Positions 6,287 through 15,416 of a stretch of DNA of 64,000 nt are shown here, one piece after another. The stretch is from an uncultured Candidatus Melainabacteria bacterium. Lineage in GTDB: Bacteria; Cyanobacteriota; Vampirovibrionia; Gastranaerophilales; Gastranaerophilaceae. Each line of letters opens with the position of its first letter. Within the stretch, counting starts at the first letter, position 1. The notes below the pieces were generated by a model that worked only from the letters and a program-made list of their open reading frames with translations, searched no databases and was not told where the DNA came from. The stretch covers positions 1 to 64,000 of the forward strand of contig CATNBA010000002.1 of NCBI GenBank assembly GCA_950096985.1. Direction: 5' to 3'. The position numbers and the translations under genes are program-made.

Positions 6287-7605
6287 TAATTAATTCAAAC
6301 ATAGTCGGCATTATTGCTGATGATTTAACAGGTGCTAATGACACTGCATTGCAGTTTCATCTCAAGGGGGCTAATACCCAAATTTTACTTTCAGATGAGA
6401 TTGAACTTTTAAATGTTAAAGGAACGCAAACTTGGGCGATTGCAACAGAAAGTAGAAATGTCGAACCTGAAATTGCTTATGAAAAAGTTACGAAAACTGC
6501 AAGGATGTTTGCTGATAAACTTAATCCCGACTTTGTTTATAAAAAAATTGATTCTACAATAAGGGGAAATATTGCGCTTGAAGTACTTGCTATAGTATCA
6601 GTGTTTGATTTCGATGCGTCTGTTATAGTACCTGCTTTTCCTGCTGAAATGAGGACAACAGTAGGCGGATATCATTTATTGCGAGGTGTACCTATTGAAA
6701 GAACTGAAATGGCGCGAGATCCTCACTCTCCTATTTCAGAATCTCATGTGCCGACTTTGTTAAAATCTCAATTGGCTCCGGAGTATCAAAATTTAGTAGG
6801 TCATATTGAGTTAAAGACCGTTATGAAAGGGGCAGGTCCTGTATTACAAAGAATTAACGAATTGGTTAATGAGGGAAAGAAACTTATTGTTGCGGATGCT
6901 GTTTCAACGGTTGATATTGAACAGATTGCACTTGCAATAAAGAAGTCTGAAAATAAAGTTTTACCCACAGGGACAGCTGCTTTTGCGCAAGCTTTAAGCG
7001 AATTTTGGTTTGCGGATTTGGAATGCGAACATATTATGAAAACTTTTCCGAGACTGCCAAAATTTATTGTATCCGGCAGTGCCACTCAGATTACGGCAAA
7101 TCAAATTGAAAAACTTGAAAACAGCGACGAGTTTGAAAATGTTCTAACTATAAGCTTTGATTTGAAAACTGTTTTAGCCGGTGTTACTGATGAGCTTGTT
7201 GATAGGATTGTTTCTAATCTGAATTTTGACAATACTGTTGTTGTTCACACTTCAAAGTTAATAAAAGATTTTGACGGATTTTCTGATGACAGTTTGAAAG
7301 CAGAATTGACTAAAGCTAATCTTGCATCAGTGATTACTGATTTTCTTGCTGAGTTAACAAGACGGGTTCTTGATAAAAAAGAGGCGATATTAATCACTCT
7401 TGGCGGTGAAACATCTTACAAATGTTGTAGTGCTGTCGGAGCTTTTCAATTGCAGCTGATTGATGAAGTTGCACCGGCTATTGCCTTATCGCTTGATCAT
7501 AATGCACAATGGATTGTTACTAAATCTGGCAACCTTGGCGGAGCAAATACTTTGATTGATATATTAAAATATTTTGAAACGCATGGCGGTTTGGTGAATG
7601 AATAA
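6283..7605 (+). CDS. Four-carbon acid sugar kinase family protein (DUF1537/OtnK type)
   Basis: 440 residues. The N-terminal ADDLTGANDTALQF motif and YKKIDSTIRGN are diagnostic of the D-threonate/D-erythronate kinase family, and the C-terminal LITLGGETSYKC carries the nucleotide-binding part. Characterised members phosphorylate D-threonate or D-erythronate with ATP. The product is then oxidised by a PdxA-family dehydrogenase and decarboxylates to dihydroxyacetone phosphate. The neighbour, overlapping by 8 nt, is exactly such a PdxA-like gene, which supports this pathway. Substrate identity cannot be read from the sequence, and no transporter or regulator for threonate is adjacent. Confidence 0.85.
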   Translation: MIINSNIVGIIADDLTGANDTALQFHLKGANTQILLSDEIELLNVKGTQTWAIATESRNVEPEIAYEKVTKTARMFADKLNPDFVYKKIDSTIRGNIALEVLAIVSVFDFDASVIVPAFPAEMRTTVGGYHLLRGVPIERTEMARDPHSPISESHVPTLLKSQLAPEYQNLVGHIELKTVMKGAGPVLQRINELVNEGKKLIVADAVSTVDIEQIALAIKKSENKVLPTGTAAFAQALSEFWFADLECEHIMKTFPRLPKFIVSGSATQITANQIEKLENSDEFENVLTISFDLKTVLAGVTDELVDRIVSNLNFDNTVVVHTSKLIKDFDGFSDDSLKAELTKANLASVITDFLAELTRRVLDKKEAILITLGGETSYKCCSAVGAFQLQLIDEVAPAIALSLDHNAQWIVTKSGNLGGANTLIDILKYFETHGGLVNE

Positions 7606-8479
7606 AATTGCTATTACGACAGGTGATCCGAACGGAATAGGAGCAGAAATTACAATAAAAGCTTTAAATAAGCTTAATCCGGATAATGTTGTTCTTATAT
7701 CTAATCGCAGGATTTTGGATTTTTACGGTAAATTATCGCAGGATTATGAGATAATTGAAATTCCTTATGATGCTGAAATTGAACCAGGAAAAATTACTGC
7801 TGAGGCAGGTGAGTTTTCATTTCAATCTGTAAAATTTGCTTGTGAAATCGGAGCAAAAGCTATTGTTACCGCGCCTGTTGCCAAGAATGCACTTTACCTT
7901 GCAGGTCATAAATATAACGGACAGACTGAAATTCTGCAAAAATATCTAGCACATGACAGACAACTCGCAGAAATGCTGTTTGTTGCAGGCGGATTTCGAG
8001 TGTTGCTTTTAACTCGACATGTTGCACTGAAAGAAATTTCTTTGACATGTGAAATGGTTGTTGAAAAAATTTCTAACCTAAAAGATTTTTTTGTATCGCA
8101 TCTCGGTATAAGAAATCCAAAATTTGCTCTTTGCGCGTTTAATCCGCATGCGGGAGAAGACGGGATTTTGGGCAGAGAAGAAATTGAGATTTTACAGCCT
8201 GCGGTTAACGAGTTGCGAGAAAAAGGGATAAATATTACAAATCCATTACCTGCAGATACTTTATTTGTAAAAGCTTTGGATTATGATTGTTGTATTGCAA
8301 ACTATCACGATCAGGGATTAATTCCGATTAAAACAGTCGCAGGCGATAAAACCGTTAATATGACTATCGGACTGGATATAATAAGAACTTCACCCGGGCA
8401 TGGTACCGCTTTTGATATTGCAGGCAAAAATATTGCTGATGAAACAGGAATGCTTGAAGCAATTAAAGCAGTTTTTTAA
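7598..8479 (+). CDS. PdxA-family dehydrogenase (4-phospho-D-threonate or 4-hydroxythreonine-phosphate dehydrogenase)
   Basis: 293 residues, somewhat shorter than E. coli PdxA (329). TTGDPNGIGAEI at the N-terminus, APVAKNAL, GHKYNGQTE, the metal-site NYHDQGLIPIK and SPGHGTAFDIAG are all present. PdxA oxidises 4-phosphohydroxy-L-threonine in vitamin B6 synthesis. The PdxA2 branch oxidises 4-phospho-D-threonate or erythronate. Overlap with a four-carbon acid kinase gene favours the PdxA2 role, so I do not assign the symbol pdxA. No other B6 gene is nearby. A convergent terminator with secF follows the stop. Confidence 0.85.
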   Translation: MNKIAITTGDPNGIGAEITIKALNKLNPDNVVLISNRRILDFYGKLSQDYEIIEIPYDAEIEPGKITAEAGEFSFQSVKFACEIGAKAIVTAPVAKNALYLAGHKYNGQTEILQKYLAHDRQLAEMLFVAGGFRVLLLTRHVALKEISLTCEMVVEKISNLKDFFVSHLGIRNPKFALCAFNPHAGEDGILGREEIEILQPAVNELREKGINITNPLPADTLFVKALDYDCCIANYHDQGLIPIKTVAGDKTVNMTIGLDIIRTSPGHGTAFDIAGKNIADETGMLEAIKAVF

Positions 8480-8481
8480 AT

Positions 8482-8513
8482 AAAAAAAGACCTCTTTATG
8501 AGGTCTTTTTTTT
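8482..8513. terminator. Bidirectional terminator between pdxA-like gene and secF
   Basis: AAAAAAAGACCTC TTTAT GAGGTCTTTTTTT: a perfect hairpin with A and T runs on its two sides, placed between converging genes. Confidence 0.88.
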
Positions 8514-8530
8514 GCTTGTTTTTACGAAAC

Positions 8531-9508
8531 CTAATGAGCTGGTGAAGCGTCACGCTTCTCGTTCCAGAAGTCTACTAACATACTGCAGAAGAATATACTT
8601 GAATAAGTTCCTATTGCAATACCTAGTATCATACAAAGTACAAAATCTCGTGTTGTTACACCGCCCCATAAATACAATGCAAGCAATGTAATCAAGGTTG
8701 TTAATGATGTATTAATACTTCTTGTTAAAGTTTGGTTTACTGATGCGTCAACAATTTCACCAAATGACATTTTTTTAGAATAATATCTTAAATTTTCTCT
8801 AATTCTGTCAAATACAACAATTGTATCGTGAACAGAGAAGCCGATTACCGTTAAAATTGCAGTAATGAATAAGCCGTCAATTTGTACGTTATAAACAAGT
8901 CCGAGAATTGAGAATACACCGACAACAAACACAACGTCGTGTAATACACCTAATATTGCCGCCAAAGCATAATCAAATCTAAATCTGAATGAAAGATATG
9001 CTACAATTCCCAAAAATGCAAGAGTAACAGCAATCAATGAATTTTTGAATAACTCTTTACCCATAGTAGGTCCTACAGAACTTACAGAAATCAATTCTGG
9101 GTTAGTGTAATTTTTTGTCAAACATTCGGTGATTTTATCTGCATCATCAGAACCTTCATCAATAAATTTTGTTCTGATAGAAATTATTGAATTAATGTTT
9201 GATTTTGTGTTTTCTTGTTGGGTATTGTTAACATTAAGGATTTGAATGTATGGATTTTCTACCCCTATACTTTCTAATGCCTCTCTCGTTTTTGTTACGT
9301 CATTGTTTTCAAGTTTTTGTTCTAAACCATATTGTAAAATAGTACCGCCGGTATAATCAATACCCACTTTTAATGGTGCATGGTTTGAGTATGTTACAGC
9401 AGAATAAATCATTGCAATGATACCCGGCACTAAAAGCAAGGTTGTTAAAAGCATCCACCACCATCTGTATTTTACGACTTTTACTTTATGTGTTGTTAAA
9501 TTTATCAT
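8531..9508 (-). CDS. secF: Protein translocase subunit SecF
   Basis: 325 residues, six predicted membrane segments. The N-terminal VGIDYTGGTILQ is the SecF form of the D1/D2 motif, the periplasmic domain covers roughly residues 50 to 145, and the membrane block carries GFSVHDTIVVFDRIREN. With SecD it forms the proton-driven RND-type partner of SecYEG that pulls exported proteins through the inner membrane. It follows secD by 9 nt and is the last gene of dapA-secD-secF on the minus strand. Confidence 0.95.
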   Translation of the reverse strand: MINLTTHKVKVVKYRWWWMLLTTLLLVPGIIAMIYSAVTYSNHAPLKVGIDYTGGTILQYGLEQKLENNDVTKTREALESIGVENPYIQILNVNNTQQENTKSNINSIISIRTKFIDEGSDDADKITECLTKNYTNPELISVSSVGPTMGKELFKNSLIAVTLAFLGIVAYLSFRFRFDYALAAILGVLHDVVFVVGVFSILGLVYNVQIDGLFITAILTVIGFSVHDTIVVFDRIRENLRYYSKKMSFGEIVDASVNQTLTRSINTSLTTLITLLALYLWGGVTTRDFVLCMILGIAIGTYSSIFFCSMLVDFWNEKRDASPAH

Positions 9509-9517
9509 TTTGGTCTC

Positions 9518-10825
9518 CTAATCTAGTATCCCGAAACGAGCTTTTTCTCGTTTGGTTTCTGTAGCCTCATAACTTTGTCCGATTTCGTCTTTTCTAAGTC
9601 CGAACAGTGCAGGATGTTTTAACTCTCCTGTACCGAAGATTAAGTGCATGAAGTTTTTAGTAACTGTAATTGCCGTAAACATTGACACCATAACCCCGAT
9701 TGCAAGCGTTAGTGCAAAACCTTTTACAACACTTGTTCCCAAAAGATAAAGTATTGTACAAGTAATGATTGTTGTCATGTTTGAATCGAAAATACTTGTG
9801 AAAGCTCTGTCAAAACCTGAATTAATAGCTGTAAATAGGTTTCTGCCGGCTCTTAATTCTTCTTTTGTTCTCTCGAAAATAAGGATATTAGCATCAACTG
9901 CCATACCGATTGAAAGAATAAAGCCTGCAATACCTGCTAATGTAAGTGTTACAGGAATAGTTTTGAACAATGCAAACAGGATTAAGCTGTAAATAACTAA
10001 TGCTATGTCTGCGATTACGCCCGGAACGTGATAGAACAAAATCATAAATATCATAACCGCAGATAGTCCGATTATACCTGCTTTTCTTGATTTTGCAATA
10101 CTGTCAGCACCCAGTGTAGGTCCTACTGTATTTTCTTCAACGATTTTAGCAGGTACAGGCAGTGCTCCTGCATTCAATAGGTTAACCATTCTTTCTGCCT
10201 CTTCGTAAGCAAAACCGCTTTCTCCGCCGGAAATTTGAGCTTTACCGCCATAAATTGCCTCATTAACACGCGGTGCAGATTGAAGTTCTCCGTCAAAAAA
10301 GATTGCCATTTGCTGTCCTACAAGTGCTTTTGTTAAATCCGCGAATTTTTTAGCACCTTCTGCGTTAAATTCTAATGATACAACCCATTGACCTGTTGCG
10401 TCAGTGCTCAAAATTGATTTAGAAAGGTCTTGACCTGTCAAACCTGTTGAAACCCAAATTGGGGAACCGTCTGTCGCTTTACCTTCTTTTTTGAATTCTA
10501 ATTGTGCAGTTTCACCGATAAAAGCTTTTGCCTCTTTTAAGTCGGTAACATTTGGGATTTCGACAAGCAGTCTTTTGTCACCAACCTGTTGTACAACAGT
10601 TTCCGCAACACCGAGTTTATTAACACGTTGTTCAATTGCAAATTGAAGTCTGTTCATAACTTCAGGTGTAATTTTTGCAATACTTTCTGTGGTTTCGGCT
10701 TCAAGAAGCAATCTTGAACCGCCGACCAAGTCAAGTCCCAATTTTGTCGGTTTAACGAAAATCAGTATTGACGATATAATCACTACTGCTACGATAAACC
10801 AAAACATTAAAATTTTGTTCTTCAT
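9518..10825 (-). CDS. secD: Protein translocase subunit SecD
   Basis: 435 residues, on the short side for SecD (E. coli 615) but usual where the periplasmic P1 domain is compact. GLDLVGGSRLLLEAE is the SecD signature after the first membrane segment. The middle holds the periplasmic P1 region, and the C-terminal membrane block has GMAVDANILIFERTKEE. Partner of SecF in protein export. It starts 147 nt after dapA ends. That gap contains A+T-rich possible promoter sequence (a TATAAT at 10961-10956 on this strand) and a leader element shared with ssb, so secDF may be expressed independently of dapA. Confidence 0.95.
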   Translation of the reverse strand: MKNKILMFWFIVAVVIISSILIFVKPTKLGLDLVGGSRLLLEAETTESIAKITPEVMNRLQFAIEQRVNKLGVAETVVQQVGDKRLLVEIPNVTDLKEAKAFIGETAQLEFKKEGKATDGSPIWVSTGLTGQDLSKSILSTDATGQWVVSLEFNAEGAKKFADLTKALVGQQMAIFFDGELQSAPRVNEAIYGGKAQISGGESGFAYEEAERMVNLLNAGALPVPAKIVEENTVGPTLGADSIAKSRKAGIIGLSAVMIFMILFYHVPGVIADIALVIYSLILFALFKTIPVTLTLAGIAGFILSIGMAVDANILIFERTKEELRAGRNLFTAINSGFDRAFTSIFDSNMTTIITCTILYLLGTSVVKGFALTLAIGVMVSMFTAITVTKNFMHLIFGTGELKHPALFGLRKDEIGQSYEATETKREKARFGILD

Positions 10826-10869
10826 TTTTTTGTCCTTTTTTATATATTCTCTTGTTATTTTGTCAATTT

Positions 10870-10907
10870 TGGTCAGTCTCTCACTTACGTGCGTTCCCGT
10901 TTTTGCC
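10870..10907 (-). promoter_or_regulatory. Leader element of secD matching the ssb leader
   Basis: Minus-strand GGCAAAAACGGGAACGCACG through GACTGACCA. It shares GGNAAAAACGGGANCGC at the 5' side and GACTGACCA at the 3' side with the ssb leader, while the centre differs but can again pair (CAC GTAA GTG). It ends 44 nt before the secD ATG, against 43 nt for ssb. Same sequence, same spacing and unrelated genes suggest a regulatory RNA element; this is inference. Confidence 0.45.
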
Positions 10908-10972
10908 TTTTTTATTCTCTTTTACTCTTATATTTTAATAAAAATTTGATATTTTATTATAGTCTGACTTGG

Positions 10973-11866
10973 CTAATCCTCGTTAATTTTGTCAAGAACA
11001 GCAAACAAGTCTTGTTTTTCAGTATCTGAAAGTTCTACAAGAGGTCGTCTTACGTAGTCTTCAATTATACCCAGATGTGCAAGCGCAGCTTTGACAGGTA
11101 CAGGATTTGGAGCCATAAATAATTTTCTGAAAGCAGGATATAATTTCTTGTGCATATTAACAGCAGGCAGATATTCTCCTGTTTTATAGTTTCGTATCAT
11201 TGATTTAATCTGTGCTCCAAAAATATGAGATGCAACAGAAACAACTCCTCTTGCTCCCAATGACATCATAGGCAAAGTCAAACTGTCATCGCCTGAAAGG
11301 ATTGAAAAATCTTCAGGACAGGCAAGTTTCATTTCGGTTACCATATCCATATCACCGAAGCTTTGTTTGATGGCAACAATATTATTGTATTTTTCGGCAA
11401 GTGCTGCAACTGTTTCAGGCTGCATATTTACACCGGTTCTTCCGGGGATGTTGTAAATAATAACAGGAAGATTTGTGCTTTCTGCTACTGCCGAGAAATG
11501 TTCAATCATTCCTTTTTGAGATGGTTTATTGTAGTAAGGAACTACTGATAAAATTGCATCAACTTCTTCTTTTTGAGCCCATTTAGCTGCCATAACCGCG
11601 GTATCAGTAGAGTTTGAACCTGCATTCATAATGACTTTTGCTTTATTTGCAACAGCTCTTTTGACTGTACTTAAAAGTTCAAATTCTTCTTCGTGTGTTA
11701 AAGTTGGACCTTCACCTGTTGTACCGGCAACAAGAACTGCATCCGTACCATGTGTTATTAAATATTTAGCAAGTTCTTCAGCTTTGTTATAATCAATTTC
11801 ACGTTTAGAATTAAACGGAGTAACCATTGCCGTAATAACTTCACCTGCATCGTATCTTAAAGCCAT
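10973..11866 (-). CDS. dapA: 4-hydroxy-tetrahydrodipicolinate synthase
   Basis: 297-residue TIM-barrel aldolase of the DapA/NAL family. It carries AMVTPFNSKREID, the GTTGEGPTLTHEEE motif, YYNKPSQKGM with the catalytic Tyr, IYNIPGRTGVN and the Schiff-base Lys in VAIKQSFGD. It condenses pyruvate with aspartate semialdehyde to start lysine and meso-diaminopimelate synthesis, so it feeds peptidoglycan. A TATAAT-like -10 element lies in the 56-nt gap to the divergent lptC gene. secDF follow on the same strand after a long gap. Confidence 0.94.
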   Translation of the reverse strand: MALRYDAGEVITAMVTPFNSKREIDYNKAEELAKYLITHGTDAVLVAGTTGEGPTLTHEEEFELLSTVKRAVANKAKVIMNAGSNSTDTAVMAAKWAQKEEVDAILSVVPYYNKPSQKGMIEHFSAVAESTNLPVIIYNIPGRTGVNMQPETVAALAEKYNNIVAIKQSFGDMDMVTEMKLACPEDFSILSGDDSLTLPMMSLGARGVVSVASHIFGAQIKSMIRNYKTGEYLPAVNMHKKLYPAFRKLFMAPNPVPVKAALAHLGIIEDYVRRPLVELSDTEKQDLFAVLDKINED

Positions 11867-11994
11867 ATTAAATACCTCATTTTACTCTATCCCTGCGTTA
11901 ATTATAAAACAAAATAATAAAAATGTGTAAAATATTAAGTTATTTATTGTTAATCTTTTTATTTCATGTTTTTTTCGTGTTAGTATTTATATAT

Positions 11995-12597
11995 ATGGAC
12001 TTGAAGAGCAGATTACAAAATTTGAGTAAGAAACAGAAGGCTTATATAGGTGCTTTCGCGGTCATAGTATCGCTTTTGATGTGGGCATTTATATCAGCAG
12101 GTATTATTACGCATAATTTTAACAGAAGTCAGCTTCAAACCGATCAAAACAGGCAGGAAGCTTTAATTCAGGGTATTATTCTTACAGAAACTAAAGATGA
12201 TAAGAAATACTGGGAGATTTACGGTGAAACCGGAAACTATGACAGTAAAAACGGGGTAGCCATGCTTAATAATCTCGTTGGAAATTTTTATAATGACAAT
12301 AATGAAGTTTCTATGAGTTTTGAATCTTCAAAAGGTACATATAATGAGGCAAAATCTCAGATTATATTATATGAAGATACTTTTATAGTATTAAAAGATT
12401 TGACTACTCTGCGAGCAAATAAACTTGTATGGTCGGGTAGTGATATGCCTATTATCGCAGAAGGAAATGTGAGAATTACAAGAAATACTGATTTTATTGC
12501 AACCGCATCAAAGGTTGAAATAAGTCCTGAATATGACAGGTTTAAAATTGTTGGAAATGCTGTTTCAAAAGTATACAGCGATAAGGAGATAAAGTGA
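11995..12597 (+). CDS. lptC: LptC-like LPS export protein
   Basis: About 200 residues from the ATG at 11995; the track begins at 11923, adding 24 mostly hydrophobic residues. I prefer 11995 because it gives a standard single-anchor N-terminus (MDLKSRLQ, then AYIGAFAVIVSLLMW), but neither start has a good ribosome site. After the anchor comes an LptC/OstA-type beta-jellyroll (GIILTETKDDKKYWEIYGETGNYD, NFYNDNNEVSMSFESSKGTY). LptC sits in the inner membrane on the LptBFG transporter and hands lipopolysaccharide to LptA. The next gene is lptA-like and overlaps, which supports the call. Confidence 0.75.
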   Translation: MDLKSRLQNLSKKQKAYIGAFAVIVSLLMWAFISAGIITHNFNRSQLQTDQNRQEALIQGIILTETKDDKKYWEIYGETGNYDSKNGVAMLNNLVGNFYNDNNEVSMSFESSKGTYNEAKSQIILYEDTFIVLKDLTTLRANKLVWSGSDMPIIAEGNVRITRNTDFIATASKVEISPEYDRFKIVGNAVSKVYSDKEIK

Positions 12598-13577
12598 GAA
12601 AGATATTTTTAGCGCTTATTATTACTTTGTTTGCTATGGGTTTGATTGTTCAGGCATCTGATTTGGTAATCGAATCTAAAACTCAAAGTTATGAAGAAAA
12701 AGAAAATAAAATAAAATTTGACGGTGATGTAAAAGTTACGATTGATGATTTAAAAGTTGTGGGTGATTATGCGGATGTAAGTATAGATGAAAACCAAAAA
12801 CCTGACACCGCGACTTTTTATGACAAACCGTATGCTTACGAAATTAAGAAAAACAAAAAGCGTGAAGTTAAAGCAAATATATTGAAACTTTCTTTAATAA
12901 CAAAAGTCGTAAAAGCTCAGGGCGATACGCAATCAATTGTTTTTGAAGGGAAAACTCCTATAGTAGTTATTAATGCCGATGAACAGGAATATGATACCAA
13001 AACAGGGATTATGACTGCAAACGGTGCTGTTACAATATTATATAAAGAACTTGAAACTTTTTCAGATAAAGCAAAAGTTAAAACGGATAAAAACGGTGAT
13101 TTGAAAGATATTGAACTTATCGGCAATGCAAGAATTAAGCAGCAGGGCGGAAATGAATCTTTTGCAGATAAATTTTTATATAATGCCGGCACAAAAGTTT
13201 TGACTGCAGTAGGAAATACAACGTCTAATGCGTTGATGGATGATGGAACTAAACTTATTTTGAAATCTTCACGTCAGGAGCTTATTCAAGATAAAAATAT
13301 TTTTAATGCGTCGGGAAATGTAAGAGTTTGGTATCAGGATTATTATGCAGTAGGACCTAAAATTACTGTTTATCCGAATAAAGAAGGTAAGCCGAACGAA
13401 ATTTATTTTTCAGGTCGTTCAAGTATTACTCAGGGAGTAAGAACTATCTATGCTGATAAAATAAGAATGACTATGAAACCGAAAGATTTCCATGCAGATG
13501 GTAATACCAGAACTGTTATTAAAAATATTGGTTCGGGCGATAACAGTGGTGACAGCGGGATAGGATTGGGATTATAA
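12594..13577 (+). CDS. LptA/OstA-like periplasmic LPS transport protein
   Basis: 327 residues from a GTG at 12594, preceded by AAGGAG and overlapping the lptC stop (GTGA). A signal peptide (MRKIFLALIITLFAMGLIVQA) is followed by repeated OstA beta-strand units: IESKTQSYEEKENKIKFDGDV, then VVINADEQEYDTKTGIMTAN, then ALMDDGTKLILKSSRQEL. LptA polymerises as a bridge carrying lipopolysaccharide from LptC to LptD. It is longer than E. coli LptA (185) and holds about two OstA domains. Last residues are Gly-rich. With lptC it shows the cell has an outer membrane with LPS or a similar glycolipid. Confidence 0.8.
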   Translation: MRKIFLALIITLFAMGLIVQASDLVIESKTQSYEEKENKIKFDGDVKVTIDDLKVVGDYADVSIDENQKPDTATFYDKPYAYEIKKNKKREVKANILKLSLITKVVKAQGDTQSIVFEGKTPIVVINADEQEYDTKTGIMTANGAVTILYKELETFSDKAKVKTDKNGDLKDIELIGNARIKQQGGNESFADKFLYNAGTKVLTAVGNTTSNALMDDGTKLILKSSRQELIQDKNIFNASGNVRVWYQDYYAVGPKITVYPNKEGKPNEIYFSGRSSITQGVRTIYADKIRMTMKPKDFHADGNTRTVIKNIGSGDNSGDSGIGLGL

Positions 13578-14347
13578 TGAGCAGTGTAGATAAAGCGATA
13601 GAATATTATAACAAGGGTGAATTTCAAAGTGCTATAGATGCATTCAGTGTTGTTTTGGAAGAATGTCCGGAGAATGCAGAACTTTATAACAATATAGCTT
13701 TATGTTATGCAAATTTAGGCGATTATGAAAAAGCTGAAAAAAATTATTTGAAGGCACAGGAATTAAATCCTAAGCTGCCTCAGGTATATATAAATCTTGC
13801 AGATATTTATTACCGTAATAAAGATATGGCAAACGGTATAGGACTTATTACAACGGGAATTTGCGAAATACCAGATAATATGGTTTTGCGTCACTATCTT
13901 GCCAGATTTTATATGGAAGATGCCAAACTTGATTTGGCTATCGACGAACTTGAAACTATATTAGAAGTTCAGCCTGATAATTATGATGTTTATTATGATT
14001 TAGCGAAAGTTCATTTTGAATTAGGCAATTATGCTTGTGCCATTGAAAATTTTGAAAACGTGCTTGAGTACAAAAGTGAAAATCCGTGGATATATTATTA
14101 TTTAGGTGAAGCATACGAAGCAAATGATGAGATTGATAAGGCTCTATCAAACTTCTTAAAAGCTATTGCACGTAACGATGCATTTGCTCCCGCATACAAA
14201 AAAGCTGCTATATTATTTCTTGCGCGTGGAGATTATGAAGATGCAATGGAATATTTTGAGGATTATACAAAATTAGATATTCCTGAAGAAGAAGCGGGTA
14301 AAATCAGAGAGTTGATGGAAAGAATTAAGAAAAAGCAAAATGGATAA
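13577..14347 (+). CDS. Tetratricopeptide-repeat protein
   Basis: 256 residues composed of at least six TPR units, starting at AIEYYNKGEFQSAIDAFSVVLE, with canonical A/G/Y positions (ALCYANLGDYEKAEKNYLKA, DLAKVHFELGNYACAIENFENVLE). No signal peptide or membrane segment is visible, so it is probably cytoplasmic. The start overlaps the lptA stop by one base (TAATG) and the end overlaps dprA by 8 nt, so it is translated as part of the lpt-dprA-topA-aroE run. TPR proteins are scaffolds; the partner is not known. It could assist envelope assembly given the lpt neighbours, but this is a guess. Confidence 0.85.
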   Translation: MSSVDKAIEYYNKGEFQSAIDAFSVVLEECPENAELYNNIALCYANLGDYEKAEKNYLKAQELNPKLPQVYINLADIYYRNKDMANGIGLITTGICEIPDNMVLRHYLARFYMEDAKLDLAIDELETILEVQPDNYDVYYDLAKVHFELGNYACAIENFENVLEYKSENPWIYYYLGEAYEANDEIDKALSNFLKAIARNDAFAPAYKKAAILFLARGDYEDAMEYFEDYTKLDIPEEEAGKIRELMERIKKKQNG

Positions 14348-15416
14348 ATACTGGATAGCTTTATCATCAATAGAGGAGTTGAGCAGTTCTTTTATTCAAA
14401 GACTGTATAATTATTTTGGTAATATTGAAAAAGCATACAATGCAAATGATTTATCATGTATTGACGGATTAAGTATTAAAAAATCCGAAAAATTTTTGCG
14501 CCTGCGTGATAAAACAGACCCTGATAAAACCATACAGGAACTTTTAAAGCGCGGAGTAAAATATTTGACATTTGAGGATGAAAACTATCCCTATATGTTG
14601 AAAAATATTAATAATCCGCCTTCTGTCCTTTATTATAAAGGAGATTTATTTGATTGTAATTTAGACCGAACTCTTGCGGTTGTCGGGTCACGGCGTGCCA
14701 CAAGTTATGCAAAAGATGCTTTGGCAAAGATTATTTCTGAGTTAAACGGAACTGATATTTGTATAGTTTCAGGACTTGCGTCAGGTATTGATACTACAGC
14801 ACACGTCACCGCGCTTGATAATAATTTAAAAACAATCGGTGTTATTGCAAGCGGTTTTGATTATACTTATCCTGCTTCAAACAAAGAGTTGTATAAAAGA
14901 ATTGAGGATGGAAACGGGGCAGTTGTGAGCGAATATTACCCGACATTTGAACCTTTAAAATTCCGTTTTCCTCAAAGAAACAGAATAGTATCAGGTTTAA
15001 GTTACGGTACGCTAGTTGCTGAGGCATCATTAAAAAGCGGAGCTCTTATAACTGCAAACCTAACTCTTGAACAGGGCAGAGAATTAATGTGTATACCAGG
15101 ATTGATTACAAATCCTAATACTGAGGGAATATATAAATTGCTGAAAAATGGCGCTGCACTTGTTACTTGTGCTGATGACGTTTTGGAAACTCTTGACTGG
15201 GAAGTCAAATTAGAACAGCAAAATTTGTTTAATCTTCCTGAATTGAGTGAAAATGAGCAAAGAATATATGAGGCTCTTAAAATTGAAGATAAATGCGTTG
15301 ATGAATTACAGGCATTTACAAGGTTGAGTATAGATGATTTATTGACCTACTTGACAACAATGGAGCTTAAAGGCATAATTAAACAGGTTGACGGGGATAG
15401 ATACAGGAAAATATAA
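14340..15416 (+). CDS. dprA: DNA-processing protein DprA
   Basis: 358 residues. An N-terminal SAM-like helical region, then the extended Rossmann fold with AVVGSRRATSYA, IVSGLASGIDTTAH, GVIASGFDYTYPASN, RNRIVSGLSYGTLVAEA and GALITA. A C-terminal winged helix follows (SENEQRIYEALK to ELKGIIKQVDGDRY). DprA binds incoming single-stranded DNA and loads RecA during natural transformation. Its presence with type IV pilin-like proteins in the same window fits a DNA-uptake capacity, though no comEC or pil machinery is seen here. The TAATG overlap with topA indicates translational coupling. Confidence 0.93.
   Translation: MDKYWIALSSIEELSSSFIQRLYNYFGNIEKAYNANDLSCIDGLSIKKSEKFLRLRDKTDPDKTIQELLKRGVKYLTFEDENYPYMLKNINNPPSVLYYKGDLFDCNLDRTLAVVGSRRATSYAKDALAKIISELNGTDICIVSGLASGIDTTAHVTALDNNLKTIGVIASGFDYTYPASNKELYKRIEDGNGAVVSEYYPTFEPLKFRFPQRNRIVSGLSYGTLVAEASLKSGALITANLTLEQGRELMCIPGLITNPNTEGIYKLLKNGAALVTCADDVLETLDWEVKLEQQNLFNLPELSENEQRIYEALKIEDKCVDELQAFTRLSIDDLLTYLTTMELKGIIKQVDGDRYRKI

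Noticed and set aside
7598-8479. Assigning the dehydrogenase as the vitamin B6 enzyme PdxA
   Set aside because: It overlaps a four-carbon acid kinase gene and no other B6 genes are present, so the PdxA2-type role is at least as likely; left without a symbol.
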